From Clostridiales bacterium (GTDB lineage Bacteria; Bacillota; Clostridia; Oscillospirales; Acutalibacteraceae), in the NCBI GenBank assembly GCA_022800315.1, contig JAAWQC010000011.1:1-62820 (forward strand): a DNA stretch of 62,820 nt, written 5' to 3'. How positions within the stretch are numbered: position 1 is the first letter of the stretch; every line of letters starts with the position of its first letter. The notes beneath the pieces are model-generated. The model was not told the DNA's origin. It was given only the letters and a program-made list of their open reading frames with translations, and ran no database searches. Shown here piece after piece: positions 55,122 through 62,820 of the stretch. The translations under genes and the position numbers were made by a program.

Positions 55122-57044
55122 TTACAGGGTATTCACCGTGACCATATCCGACCAGACGTTGCGCTGGATCACGGTGGGCCAGTCGCTGTCTTCTGACCGG
55201 CCGTCGTAGTAGAGGCGCTCCGCCTCCAGTTCCTCAATGCGGTCAGTTTTGCCGTCCAGATACTCACAGACCCGACGGGCCGCCTGCTCCAGCCGGGCGT
55301 GCAGGCCGCCGTACCGCAGGTCCTGCACGTCGAGGCCAAAGGCCTTGTTTTCGGTGAGCCATTGGGTGCGCTGAGCTTCGGTCAGTGCGTCCAGCCGGGT
55401 AAGCAGCTCGGGAATGTCCTTGTCCGCGAGGGCGGACAGCGCCGCCCTGTCCCGGGTGTCATACGCTTTTTTCAGACGGATACCCAGCTCGGATTTGAGG
55501 GCGAGGACATGGCACAGGGCCTTCTGCGTCTCAAACAAATACGCCCAGGCGGGATTCTCCTCCTTGCGCCGCTCCAGCACCGGTACATATCCGGCATAAC
55601 ATTTGTCGGTGATGCCTTCGCCCACATGCCGGTCGAACAGTCCCAGCAGGGGATCCTGGTACAGCAGGTAGCGGGAGCAGTTGATTGATTCGCTGTCCAC
55701 ATCCGACCGGTCGGGGGGATAATTGGGCAGGTCCAGATCGAGGAAACCAGCCAGATCGGCGTCGGCGCAGGTTTTCAGCCGGCGGGACACCTGCCCGTCG
55801 CCGGTATCCCCCGACCAGCAGCCCTCTGCATAGGTCTGCAGGGTGGGCAGCACTGCGAAAAAGGAGCATTCACTGCCGTTGTCGCCCCAGGCGGTGACGA
55901 TCACCTGATCCATCCCCTTCTCCCGCAGGGCGGGGATAGCGGTGCGCACCACTCGCTGGCCGAACCGGTTGATAGGGGTCAGCCCGCCCCAACGCCACGC
56001 GCCGCCCGCAAACAGGACCGGGTTGTGAAACCGGTGATGCTGATCGATCATGTGATCGTAGATTTTGCGGTCGATGTGATAGTAGTCCCAGTAGGCCAGC
56101 GTTACCTCCGGCGGCACCATTTCGATGACCCGGTCGGGAATCTCCAGCTCCATATCGTAGTACGCCTCGGTGGGGGAACTCATGCTGAAGAACAGGTCGC
56201 TCCACATGATGGGCTGGTAATCGTATTTACGGCATAGCTCCACCACCCGGTTCAGATGCTCCAGCATGATGTCCTTGCTGTCCCGGTAACCGTTTTTGCG
56301 CAGGTACTGGCCGCGTCCCAGCATACCGGCTTCGTCCATGCCGATGTTGATGCGGCGGCTGCGGAGGTTCCCAGACATGGTGGCCAGCATCTTGTCGATG
56401 AGTGCATAGGTGCGCTCGTCGCCCACCGTCAGGATGTTGTCGCAGTCCCGCAGCCCGTCGTAGGCGGGCCAGCGCAGCATGCGCTCCAGATGGGCCAGCG
56501 TCTGGATGCAGGGTACCAGCTCAATGCCCAGCAGGGCGGCGTAGGCATCCAGTTCTTTCAGGTCGGCGGCGGTGAAGCGGCCCCGCAGATATCCGAAATA
56601 GGGTTCGCCCTCCATCTCGTAGGTGTCTTCGGTATAGAGCATCAGGGTGTTGTAGCCCATCACCGCGAGGATGCGGCACATCTTTTTGACCGAATCGTTG
56701 GTCATCACCGCGTTGCGGGAATTGTCCAGCATGGCGCCCAGCGTATGGAAAGCGGGCGTTTCGTTGACCTCGTAGTCCCCGCGGCCCAGCCGGTCGTTTT
56801 CCGCCAGCAGGCCGACCGCCCGCAGCAGGGCGCTGCGGCTGCTGTAGACCACCGTGCGGCTGATAACGGTTTTGTGGCCGTCGCTGGGACGGGTAACGTC
56901 GCGGCGGGTGACGGTGAGCCCTTCTCCGCCGCGGATGAAGGTGACCGGGGTGCCGCCTTCGCCGATTTCGATACGCAGCAGCGGCGCGACCTCGGCAACA
57001 GCGCGCTGTTCCTCCGCTCCGAGACCGCTCAGCGTGTATTTCAT
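55122..57044 (-). CDS. GH20 beta-N-acetylhexosaminidase, GcnA-like
   Basis: The 640-residue product has a short N-terminal alpha/beta domain (1-95), then a GH20 barrel with NTLMLYTEDTYEMEGEPYFGYLRG and the catalytic Asp237-Glu238 pair in INIGMDEAG, plus LFAGGAWRWGG and AWGDNG. This fits the GcnA-like branch that removes terminal GlcNAc or GalNAc. There is no signal peptide. It is the first gene of a two-gene unit with GH36, so the cell probably imports galactose- and HexNAc-containing glycans. Confidence 0.88.
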   Translation of the reverse strand: MKYTLSGLGAEEQRAVAEVAPLLRIEIGEGGTPVTFIRGGEGLTVTRRDVTRPSDGHKTVISRTVVYSSRSALLRAVGLLAENDRLGRGDYEVNETPAFHTLGAMLDNSRNAVMTNDSVKKMCRILAVMGYNTLMLYTEDTYEMEGEPYFGYLRGRFTAADLKELDAYAALLGIELVPCIQTLAHLERMLRWPAYDGLRDCDNILTVGDERTYALIDKMLATMSGNLRSRRINIGMDEAGMLGRGQYLRKNGYRDSKDIMLEHLNRVVELCRKYDYQPIMWSDLFFSMSSPTEAYYDMELEIPDRVIEMVPPEVTLAYWDYYHIDRKIYDHMIDQHHRFHNPVLFAGGAWRWGGLTPINRFGQRVVRTAIPALREKGMDQVIVTAWGDNGSECSFFAVLPTLQTYAEGCWSGDTGDGQVSRRLKTCADADLAGFLDLDLPNYPPDRSDVDSESINCSRYLLYQDPLLGLFDRHVGEGITDKCYAGYVPVLERRKEENPAWAYLFETQKALCHVLALKSELGIRLKKAYDTRDRAALSALADKDIPELLTRLDALTEAQRTQWLTENKAFGLDVQDLRYGGLHARLEQAARRVCEYLDGKTDRIEELEAERLYYDGRSEDSDWPTVIQRNVWSDMVTVNTL

Positions 57045-57100
57045 ACGAATTCTCCTGCCTTTCCCATGCCGTCTATGGAACGGCTTTTGTAAACATGTCT

Positions 57101-57129
57101 ATCATACAATGGTTTTGCAGGGGGGACAA
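57101..57129 (-). promoter_or_regulatory. Promoter of the GH20-GH36 unit
   Basis: TTGTCC (57124-57129), a 17-base spacer and TATGAT (57101-57106) on the minus strand, about 57 bases before the GH20 start. Confidence 0.65.
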
Positions 57130-57212
57130 GGCGGAAAATGAGCTTTTGGTTGTTCTATCCTATGGTTTCGGCTGTTTCATTGAGGGAAAAGAGGCGGGGT
57201 GAATTTTAGGGC

Positions 57213-57241
57213 TTGCAAAAAAGCCGTGGGCGGTGTAAAAT
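57213..57241 (+). promoter_or_regulatory. Promoter of tRNA-Arg
   Basis: TTGCAA (57213-57218), a 17-base spacer and TAAAAT (57236-57241), about 65 bases before the mature tRNA. Confidence 0.7.
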
Positions 57242-57305
57242 GATACACGCTCCGCTGGAGCAGGCAGGCGGTTATCAGGGTCTGCTTCAGGAGCGTCAGG
57301 TATAT

Positions 57306-57382
57306 CCGCCCGTGGCGAAGCTGGATATCGCAGCGGATTCCGATTCCGAAGGCCGGGGGTTCGAATCCCTCCGGGCGGGCCA
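57306..57382 (+). tRNA. tRNA-Arg (anticodon CCG)
   Basis: A complete cloverleaf of 77 bases including an encoded CCA. The acceptor CCGCCCG pairs with CGGGCGG. The D stem is GCGA/TCGC. The anticodon stem GCGGA/TCCGA has one mismatch at its base, and the loop TTCCGAT gives anticodon CCG (codon CGG). The T stem GGGGG/CCCTC closes TTCGAAT. It marks the boundary between GC-rich chromosome and the AT-rich island. Confidence 0.93.
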
Positions 57383-57383
57383 A

Positions 57384-57421
57384 AAAGAGACAAACTTGTT
57401 TTAGAGCAGGTTTGTCTCTTT
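57384..57421 (+). terminator. Terminator of tRNA-Arg
   Basis: AAAGAGACAAACTTG pairs with CAGGTTTGTCTCTTT (one G-T pair), then TCTTT. Confidence 0.85.
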
Positions 57422-57460
57422 CTTTATCCACAAATAGGCTAAAAATAGAATTATGGCATT

Positions 57461-57497
57461 GATAACGGCTTGATTTTAATGAAAATCAGGTCGTTTT
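57461..57497 (+). terminator. Second terminator-like hairpin
   Basis: TGATTTT-AATG-AAAATCA within outer AACG/CGTT pairing, followed by TTTTTTATTTT. It may insulate the island genes. Confidence 0.55.
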
Positions 57498-57605
57498 TTA
57501 TTTTGATAGTTGATATTATAAACTGTAAACATACTAATATTCGGGTTATGGAAATAAGTAAAAAGTCAAAGAAAGTCGAAAATCCACTAATATTTACTTT
57601 TATTA

Positions 57606-57634
57606 TTGTAAAACACACAAATTAGTGATATAAT
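57606..57634 (+). promoter_or_regulatory. Promoter of the island operon
   Basis: TTGTAA (57606-57611), a 17-base spacer and a perfect TATAAT (57629-57634), less than 20 bases before the recombinase-domain start. Confidence 0.8.
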
Positions 57635-57652
57635 TAGAAAGGAAATTATGAT

Positions 57653-58048
57653 ATGAAGTTATCTTATATTGAATCCAAGATTTTTGGAAAAGTTTGTTAT
57701 GGATTTCGTCGAAATAAAGATGGTATCGTTGAAACAATACCCGACAAGGCTACAGTTGTTAGAATGATATTCTCGCTTTATTTGAACGGAAACAGTTTAG
57801 AGGATATTCAGCAGTATTTATTTGAAACACAAATACCTTCTCCGTTCGGGAAAGAAAAATGGAGTCGTGATGTTTTGAATAAGCTATTAAATAACTACAA
57901 ATACACCTTTGGTATCGTTAGTCATGAGATGTTTGAAGCTGTAGAATGTTTAAAGGGAAGCCATTGCCGAAATCCAAATCGAAGTATAGAGGATGTAGAT
58001 GAATGGGACGAGCAACCAAAACAGAATTACTGTGGGCTTATGCTATAA
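57653..58048 (+). CDS. Stand-alone serine-recombinase 'Recombinase' domain protein
   Basis: The 131-residue product matches the DNA-binding Recombinase domain of large serine recombinases (GKVCYGFRRNKDGIVETIP, VVRMIFSLYLNGNSLEDIQQYL, WSRDVLNKLLNNYKYTFGIVS). The catalytic resolvase domain and its serine are absent, as is the zinc/coiled-coil end. It could be a fragment, but it has its own promoter and AAAGGAAATTATGAT before ATG, which suggests it is expressed as a DNA-binding protein. Its end overlaps the KilA-N gene by 46 bases. Confidence 0.8.
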   Translation: MKLSYIESKIFGKVCYGFRRNKDGIVETIPDKATVVRMIFSLYLNGNSLEDIQQYLFETQIPSPFGKEKWSRDVLNKLLNNYKYTFGIVSHEMFEAVECLKGSHCRNPNRSIEDVDEWDEQPKQNYCGLML

Positions 58049-58590
58049 CACGTGAGGAGTTCCTAAAACGGGTGAATGATAAAGTTGAACTTCATCCAGA
58101 GGAGTGGGAAGATATCCGCGATACTCTATTTAAGGCGATGAGCAAAGAGAAAACTCCTATATATGAGCCTAAAATGAATGCATTTCTGGAACAGACAGTA
58201 TACAAATATTTGCAAGATGAACCTATATCACTGACAGATATTGCAAGAAGGTTTGAACCCGAGAATCCGAGTTATCTGATTCAAAGTTGGCTTCGCAGCA
58301 GAAATACGATTGAGTTTCTCGGAGAATGGGAACGCAATAACAACAAAGGATTCAATGAGGAAGCATTTCAAAAGCTACTAAAAGATGTTCGCTCACCGTC
58401 TTATACGTTAACTCCCAAGAGATGGACTGAAACTGTGAACGCTATCGGAATTGAATCCAAGCGAGGCAAAAATGGGGGCACAATGGCCCATCCATTTATT
58501 GCCTGTGATTTTGAAATGTGGAATGATATGCAGTTTCGATATGAGGTACTGAAGTATTTTGTGAGTTTAAGGGTTGAATTAGAGAACTAA
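58003..58590 (+). CDS. KilA-N domain protein
   Basis: The 195-residue protein has an unassigned helical N terminus (1-70) and a KilA-N domain (about 75-190): ISLTDIARRF, LIQSWLRSRNTIEFLGEWE, TPKRWTETVNAIGIESKRGK, GGTMAHPFIACDF. KilA-N is a DNA-binding domain common in phages and phage-derived islands. Translation starts inside the recombinase gene (ATG 58003, with GAGGATG upstream), so the two are coupled. Confidence 0.85.
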   Translation: MGRATKTELLWAYAITREEFLKRVNDKVELHPEEWEDIRDTLFKAMSKEKTPIYEPKMNAFLEQTVYKYLQDEPISLTDIARRFEPENPSYLIQSWLRSRNTIEFLGEWERNNNKGFNEEAFQKLLKDVRSPSYTLTPKRWTETVNAIGIESKRGKNGGTMAHPFIACDFEMWNDMQFRYEVLKYFVSLRVELEN

Positions 58591-58669
58591 TTATAAATTC
58601 AAATTTGTTTGTTATTTATTTAGTTTATTTCTTGATGTAAGTAGATTTATAGAAAAGGATGTGACAAAT

Positions 58670-61600
58670 ATGGCAGAAGGAAAATATCAGTTTGAACGAT
58701 TAACACCGATTGACAATATGGATTTGGATGTTTACGAAGAAGCAATAGATTATGTATTCGATAGCTCCGATGTAAAGAATGTCGCTATTTCCGGCGCATA
58801 CAGTGCAGGTAAAAGCAGTGTCTTAGCTTCATACAAGAAAAAGCATAGTAATTTGCACTTCCTGCATATTTCTCTCGCACACTTCAAATCTCCAGATCAA
58901 GAAGATGAGACGGAAGTAAAGGAATCTGTATTAGAAGGTAAAATTCTTAATCAACTGATACATCAAATTCCGTCGGATAAAATTCCGCAGACCAATTTTA
59001 GAGTAAAAAAGAGAATTAGCCCTGTAAGCATTATAATAAAGACATTGGAAACTATTGCTCTTTTAACTGCAATTATTTATTTTGTGTTTTTTGACTCTTG
59101 GAAAAGTTATGTATCCGCCTTACCCGATAACTGGTTAAAATCAATTTTAGATTTATCTGCACACCCATATGCTTTAATGGTAGACGGTATTATTATAATC
59201 GCCTTGTCATCTTTTCTTATATATGGATTGATTAAAATTCAAAAGAATAAAAATGTATTTCGCAAACTGAATTTGCAAGGTAATGAAATTGAGATATTTG
59301 GAGAAAGTGATGATTCCTATTTTGACAAATATCTCAATGAAGTGTTATATCTATTTGAAAATGTAGATGCCGATGTTATTGTTTTTGAAGATATGGATCG
59401 GTTTAATGCTAATAAAATTTTTGAACGCCTTCGAGAAGTAAACACACTTGCCAATATTCAGCTACAAAAAGAAAACAAAAAAATTCTTCGTTTTTTCTAT
59501 TTATTGCGAGACGACATTTTTATATCAAAAGACAGAACTAAGTTTTTTGATTATATTGTTCCTGTCGTCCCGGTTGTAGATAGCTCCAATTCCTACGATC
59601 AGTTTATTTCTCATCTCAAAAAAGGCGGAATATTTGAGAAGTTTAACGAGAATTTTTTGCAAGGCCTGTCGTTATACATTGATGATATGCGCCTTTTGAA
59701 GAATATCTACAATGAATTTGTAATTTATTATAATAGATTAAATATTACCGAACTTGATTGTAATAAAATGCTTGCCATTATTGCTTATAAAAATCTATTC
59801 CCGCGTGATTTTGCTGATTTACAGCTTAATCAAGGATTTGTATATACGCTATTTGATAGTAAAGATTCATTTATTGCAGAAGAATCAAAAAAACTTTCCG
59901 AAAAGATTTCTGAAATAGATTATAAAATTGCAATGGCGAAAAACGAACATCTTAAAACAATCAAAGAACTGGATGCCGCATTCGAAGATAAAAGACCTAT
60001 TGATTACTGGAACAGAAAACAAGAATTGAGCGCAGCCGATAAAAATGACTATGCTGAACGAAAGCAGGCAATAGAAAACCGCTTAAATAATATTATTCCA
60101 GAATTAGAAAGTGAAAAATCAACGCTGGAACAAGAAATGATTTTGACACTAAACAAACCTCTCTCCGCTATTATTACAAGAGACAATATTGCTGATATAT
60201 TCAGTATTACAAGCACAAATGAAATTGGAACAGTAACCTGTTTTAACAAGATAAAAAGCAGCGAATATTTTGACCTCTTAAAATATTTGATTCGCAATGG
60301 GTACATCGATGAAACCTATGCCGACTATATGACTTATTTTTACGAGAATAGTCTAAGCCGAATTGATAAAACTTTCTTGCGTAGTATAACCGATAAAAAA
60401 TCCAAAGAATACACCTATAAATTAAAAAATCCAAAGTTAGTTGTTTCACGCCTTAGATTAGTGGATTTTGATCAGGAGGAAACCCTTAATTTTGACCTGC
60501 TCACATATTTACTCCAAACTTCTCGTACAGACTATGTTGATAGACTGATCGACCAATTGAAAAACACAAAAAATTTCAAGTTTATAGGGGCTTATTTTGA
60601 TATGACAACTGAATTGCCAACTTATATTAAACGCCTTAATATGAGATGGTCAGAAGTATTTATAGCAGCCCTTAATGAGCAATTACTAACTGAAAAACAA
60701 ATACGCAAATATTCAATCTCTACACTTTATTATTCAGATGACGAAATTGTTGAATGCGTCAATAAAAATAATTGCCTATGTAATTATATTTCCAATGCGC
60801 GCGACTATCTTGCAATAGATAATCCTAAAATTGATAGACTGATTCATTGCTTCACGATTCTTGGCGTGTGTTTCATAGGTTTTGATTATGCAGAACTAAA
60901 CAAGGATTTGTTTCATGCTGTCTATGAGAAATCTTTGTACGAAATCAATGCAGAAAACCTGCAACTCATTCAAAGAGAAATCTTAGAGGAAAAGAATGAA
61001 GATGACTTCTTTCACAAGAATTACACGCTATTATTTTCAAATCCTGATTCTGCAATAACCCAATATGTTAATCAGAATATCAATGAGTATTTTGATGTTA
61101 TTTTGAAAATAAGCAACGGAACTATCCGCGATGACGAAAATGTAGCTGTTGCTGTATTAAATAACTCTGATCTCACTATTGAGCATAAACAATCTTTTAT
61201 TTCTGCTCTGCGGACAACCATTACTTCTATAAAAGAGATTGCGGATAGTTCCTTGTGGTCGTCATTGCTGGATGCCGATATAGTACAGTATTCAGAGTGT
61301 AATATTATGGATTGCTTTAATGCTGTAAAGCTCAATGAAAGCGTCATTTCTTATATCAACAGATGTGATATTGATTTGGATTTTTCAAAAACTGAATATG
61401 ATGAAGATGCCAAAGAAAAACTATTTGATAGCGTGATTATATGCAATGATATCGACAACTCAAAGTACAAACAAATATTGGTGTCATTGAAATTTGTTTA
61501 TGATAATTTTGATATCGCAGAGATTTCCGATGATAAGATCACTATCTTAATCGATACAGACATTATTAGAATGACAGCTGACAACTTAAAATTTATGCGC

Positions 61601-62275
61601 GAAAACTATCTAGACCGGAAAGCTTATTTCATCCGCAAGAACATAGAAAAGTATATTGATATAATGGACGACGCTCTGTTTTCACGGGAAGAATTGTTAG
61701 AGATACTTAATTGGGACATTAGCGATGAACTAAAAACCAAGTTGCTTGAATTTTCTGATGACGAAATTTCGGTAATCGGAAAGAATTATTCTTCTGTTGT
61801 ATGTCTATATATTCTCAACAATAATTTTTCGAAATCTGATTTACCGGATTTATTTTCATCATTTGAACAATGGGACAATTCCGTTCAGGCAAAGATATTT
61901 GAGTATGCAATAAGAAATATAGTAAGTATTATTGATGACCCAAAATCTGCTTCGGAGAAGTTAAAGAATAATCTCCTTCATTCAGATAAAGTAAACCGAG
62001 ATGCGAAAATTGATCTCTTAATAGCAATGATGCCTAATCTTAGCGAGGACTACATAAAAGAGTTTTTCACTTTGCTTAACTTAACTGACTATCTCAAAAT
62101 ATTTGACACTCGCAGTCGGCCAAAGTTTGAGATCAATGATGAAAACGAAAAACTACTTACTGCTTTTAAGAAAAAAGGTCTTATTTATAATTATGAAGAG
62201 AGCCAAGACAAGGAGGGGTATTACAAAATAATAAGAATAAAGCCAGCAAAGCCATTAGCACAAGAATTGTTGTAA
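58670..62275 (+). CDS. YobI/KAP-like membrane P-loop NTPase
   Basis: The 1201-residue protein has Walker A GAYSAGKSS (42-50), two membrane helices (about 121-141 and 168-188) inserted before Walker B DVIVFEDMDR (235-244), and a sensor-like LLRDD (about 278-282). This split by membrane helices is the KAP NTPase layout, and length and motifs fit B. subtilis YobI. A coiled coil (about 405-485) and a long helical C terminus without a known domain follow. YobI-type ATPases are proposed conflict/defence proteins; their function is unproved. ATG 58670 is chosen over GTG 58661 by the spacing from AAAAGGA. Confidence 0.85.
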   Translation: MAEGKYQFERLTPIDNMDLDVYEEAIDYVFDSSDVKNVAISGAYSAGKSSVLASYKKKHSNLHFLHISLAHFKSPDQEDETEVKESVLEGKILNQLIHQIPSDKIPQTNFRVKKRISPVSIIIKTLETIALLTAIIYFVFFDSWKSYVSALPDNWLKSILDLSAHPYALMVDGIIIIALSSFLIYGLIKIQKNKNVFRKLNLQGNEIEIFGESDDSYFDKYLNEVLYLFENVDADVIVFEDMDRFNANKIFERLREVNTLANIQLQKENKKILRFFYLLRDDIFISKDRTKFFDYIVPVVPVVDSSNSYDQFISHLKKGGIFEKFNENFLQGLSLYIDDMRLLKNIYNEFVIYYNRLNITELDCNKMLAIIAYKNLFPRDFADLQLNQGFVYTLFDSKDSFIAEESKKLSEKISEIDYKIAMAKNEHLKTIKELDAAFEDKRPIDYWNRKQELSAADKNDYAERKQAIENRLNNIIPELESEKSTLEQEMILTLNKPLSAIITRDNIADIFSITSTNEIGTVTCFNKIKSSEYFDLLKYLIRNGYIDETYADYMTYFYENSLSRIDKTFLRSITDKKSKEYTYKLKNPKLVVSRLRLVDFDQEETLNFDLLTYLLQTSRTDYVDRLIDQLKNTKNFKFIGAYFDMTTELPTYIKRLNMRWSEVFIAALNEQLLTEKQIRKYSISTLYYSDDEIVECVNKNNCLCNYISNARDYLAIDNPKIDRLIHCFTILGVCFIGFDYAELNKDLFHAVYEKSLYEINAENLQLIQREILEEKNEDDFFHKNYTLLFSNPDSAITQYVNQNINEYFDVILKISNGTIRDDENVAVAVLNNSDLTIEHKQSFISALRTTITSIKEIADSSLWSSLLDADIVQYSECNIMDCFNAVKLNESVISYINRCDIDLDFSKTEYDEDAKEKLFDSVIICNDIDNSKYKQILVSLKFVYDNFDIAEISDDKITILIDTDIIRMTADNLKFMRENYLDRKAYFIRKNIEKYIDIMDDALFSREELLEILNWDISDELKTKLLEFSDDEISVIGKNYSSVVCLYILNNNFSKSDLPDLFSSFEQWDNSVQAKIFEYAIRNIVSIIDDPKSASEKLKNNLLHSDKVNRDAKIDLLIAMMPNLSEDYIKEFFTLLNLTDYLKIFDTRSRPKFEINDENEKLLTAFKKKGLIYNYEESQDKEGYYKIIRIKPAKPLAQELL

Positions 62276-62402
62276 TGGAGTATCTATATAATAAAATCGT
62301 TGTTTAAAGGACAATTCTATTTTGCCATAAAAATATGTTATTTCGAAAGAGTTCAACTCCCACCGCCGAAATGTCAAAAATATCTTTTTCATGTGGTTCT
62401 CA

Positions 62403-62447
62403 CAAAAAACAGCGCTTCGCACGACAGTGCGGGGCGCTGTTTTTTTA
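62403..62447. terminator. Bidirectional terminator
   Basis: AAAAAACAGCGC and GCGCTGTTTTTTT pair, continued inside by CGCAC/GTGCG around a GACA loop. A and T runs flank both sides. Confidence 0.85.
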
Positions 62448-62480
62448 TGACAAGCCCAGGATTCGAACCCCAATGGTTCA

Positions 62481-62500
62481 GAATCCCGACCGGCGGGCAA
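62481..62500. repeat. Degenerate copy of the tRNA-Arg 3' end (possible att site)
   Basis: This 20-base stretch matches 57363-57382 at 16 of 20 positions in the same orientation, and GGTTC precedes both (with one extra base here). It could be the right attachment site of the island or a relic. The stretch also forms a GGATTC...GAATCC dyad with 62459-62480. Confidence 0.4.
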
Positions 62501-62596
62501 GGTTGAAAGAGGTCGGTTGCTGTCGCGAATTCGTATGTGAGACGCTGCAGTCGACTTTTTTCGTTATATATTACATTTTATATAAAGTTATATTCA

Positions 62597-62767
62597 TTAC
62601 TTATCTTGTTTTATATTATTTTCAGTTTCTGATTTATTAATCATTGTACGAATAACCCTTTCCAGAATAATAGCCAGACAGTCCTCTACTTTCTTTTTAT
62701 TCATCTTGGCAATATCCTCGTAAATCACGGATAATTCATCCGTTAACTCAACTACGTAGCTTTTCAT
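62597..62767 (-). CDS. Small protein (56 residues), unknown, mobile-element type
   Basis: ATG at 62767 follows an ideal GGAGGTGTTGTG. The product reads MKSYVVELTDELSVIYEDIA and continues KMNKKKVEDCLAIILERVIRT. It is a strand-then-helix pattern such as small ribbon-helix-helix or antitoxin-like proteins have, but I cannot assign a family. It is AT-rich like the island and may belong to a second element continuing to the right. Confidence 0.65.
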   Translation of the reverse strand: MKSYVVELTDELSVIYEDIAKMNKKKVEDCLAIILERVIRTMINKSETENNIKQDK

Positions 62768-62820
62768 CACAACACCTCCATAAATGTTTACCGCTTTGCA
62801 TATAGTAATTATAATTACTA

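Larger units (their letters stand above)
57383..62500. mobile_element. AT-rich genomic island next to tRNA-Arg
   Basis: From the end of the tRNA the sequence becomes strongly AT-rich to beyond 62800. It carries a recombinase-domain gene, a KilA-N gene and a large YobI-like NTPase gene. A degenerate copy of the tRNA 3' end lies at 62481-62500. No intact integrase is seen. The right border is uncertain because AT-rich sequence and a small gene continue past 62500. Confidence 0.6.
62276..62596. other. Intergenic region right of the NTPase gene
   Basis: About 320 bases. It holds the hairpin at 62403-62447 and the tRNA-like sequence at 62452-62500, then AT-rich sequence with nothing else recognised. 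Confidence 0.5.

Noticed and set aside
62255-62500. 81-codon minus-strand frame over the terminator and tRNA-like sequence
   Set aside because: It is a translation of the hairpin and tRNA-like bases, with no ribosome binding site.
62448-62520. A complete tRNA gene on the minus strand
   Set aside because: A T-loop-like GGTTCGAATCC is present, but no D-arm, anticodon stem or paired acceptor could be built.

Overview
The window looks like a chromosomal segment of a GC-rich Clostridia-type Firmicute, probably a gut Oscillospiraceae/Ruminococcaceae-like anaerobe. Reasons: hrcA-grpE-dnaK-dnaJ under a CIRCE element, the Firmicute-type S10-spc-alpha ribosomal operon with secY-adk-map-KOW-infA inside it and rpsD between rpsK and rpoA, Cys-rich (zinc) forms of S14, S4, L36 and L24, strong AGGAGG ribosome binding sites, and an ordinary shikimate operon. 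The backbone is GC-rich. Two stretches (about 24420-25690 and 57400 to the right end) are clearly AT-rich and look foreign.

Layout: 1-402, a terminator and unexplained sequence; 403-1140, a TraX-like membrane acyltransferase; 1249-6326, the class I heat-shock operon (minus strand); 6525-7745, an orphan small protein, an Ogt-like alkyltransferase and a type IV prepilin-like protein; 7891-24420, the ribosomal protein super-operon, complete from rpsJ to rplQ with promoter, long leader and final terminator; 24421-25690, an AT-rich patch with an intact XRE regulator and a divergent 3'-truncated XRE paralogue; 25628-28905, an AraC regulator and a surface-anchored SGNH hydrolase sharing a palindromic upstream element; 29017-29811, a membrane protein whose N-terminal HTH looks decayed; 30289-35858, rsmA, cytidine deaminase, dCMP deaminase, a DacF-like pseudoenzyme, a metallophosphatase, uracil-DNA glycosylase and PduL; 35945-44282, the aromatic amino acid block; 44553-50279, acyl carrier protein, an M28 peptidase, an XRE/unknown gene pair, birA, a phosphodiesterase and three small unknown proteins; 50343-52364, a PadR/DUF1700/DUF4097 cassette; 52484-52631, a decayed GGDEF remnant; 52877-57129, two glycosidases (GH20, GH36); 57306-57382, tRNA-Arg(CCG), followed by an AT-rich island.

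Genes working together: aroF-tyrA-aroB-aroA-aroC-pheA make chorismate, then prephenate, then the Phe and Tyr precursors. Their own promoter is followed by a 36-codon leader peptide packed with Phe, Tyr and Trp codons and then a strong terminator, the layout of ribosome-mediated attenuation. The upstream aroE-aroK pair completes the shikimate pathway. The island beside tRNA-Arg has a free-standing recombinase-domain protein with its own promoter, a KilA-N protein overlapping it, and a 1201-residue YobI/KAP-like membrane P-loop NTPase. This is the best candidate for an undescribed (possibly defence or conflict) system. A degenerate copy of the tRNA 3' end near 62481-62500 may mark its right edge.
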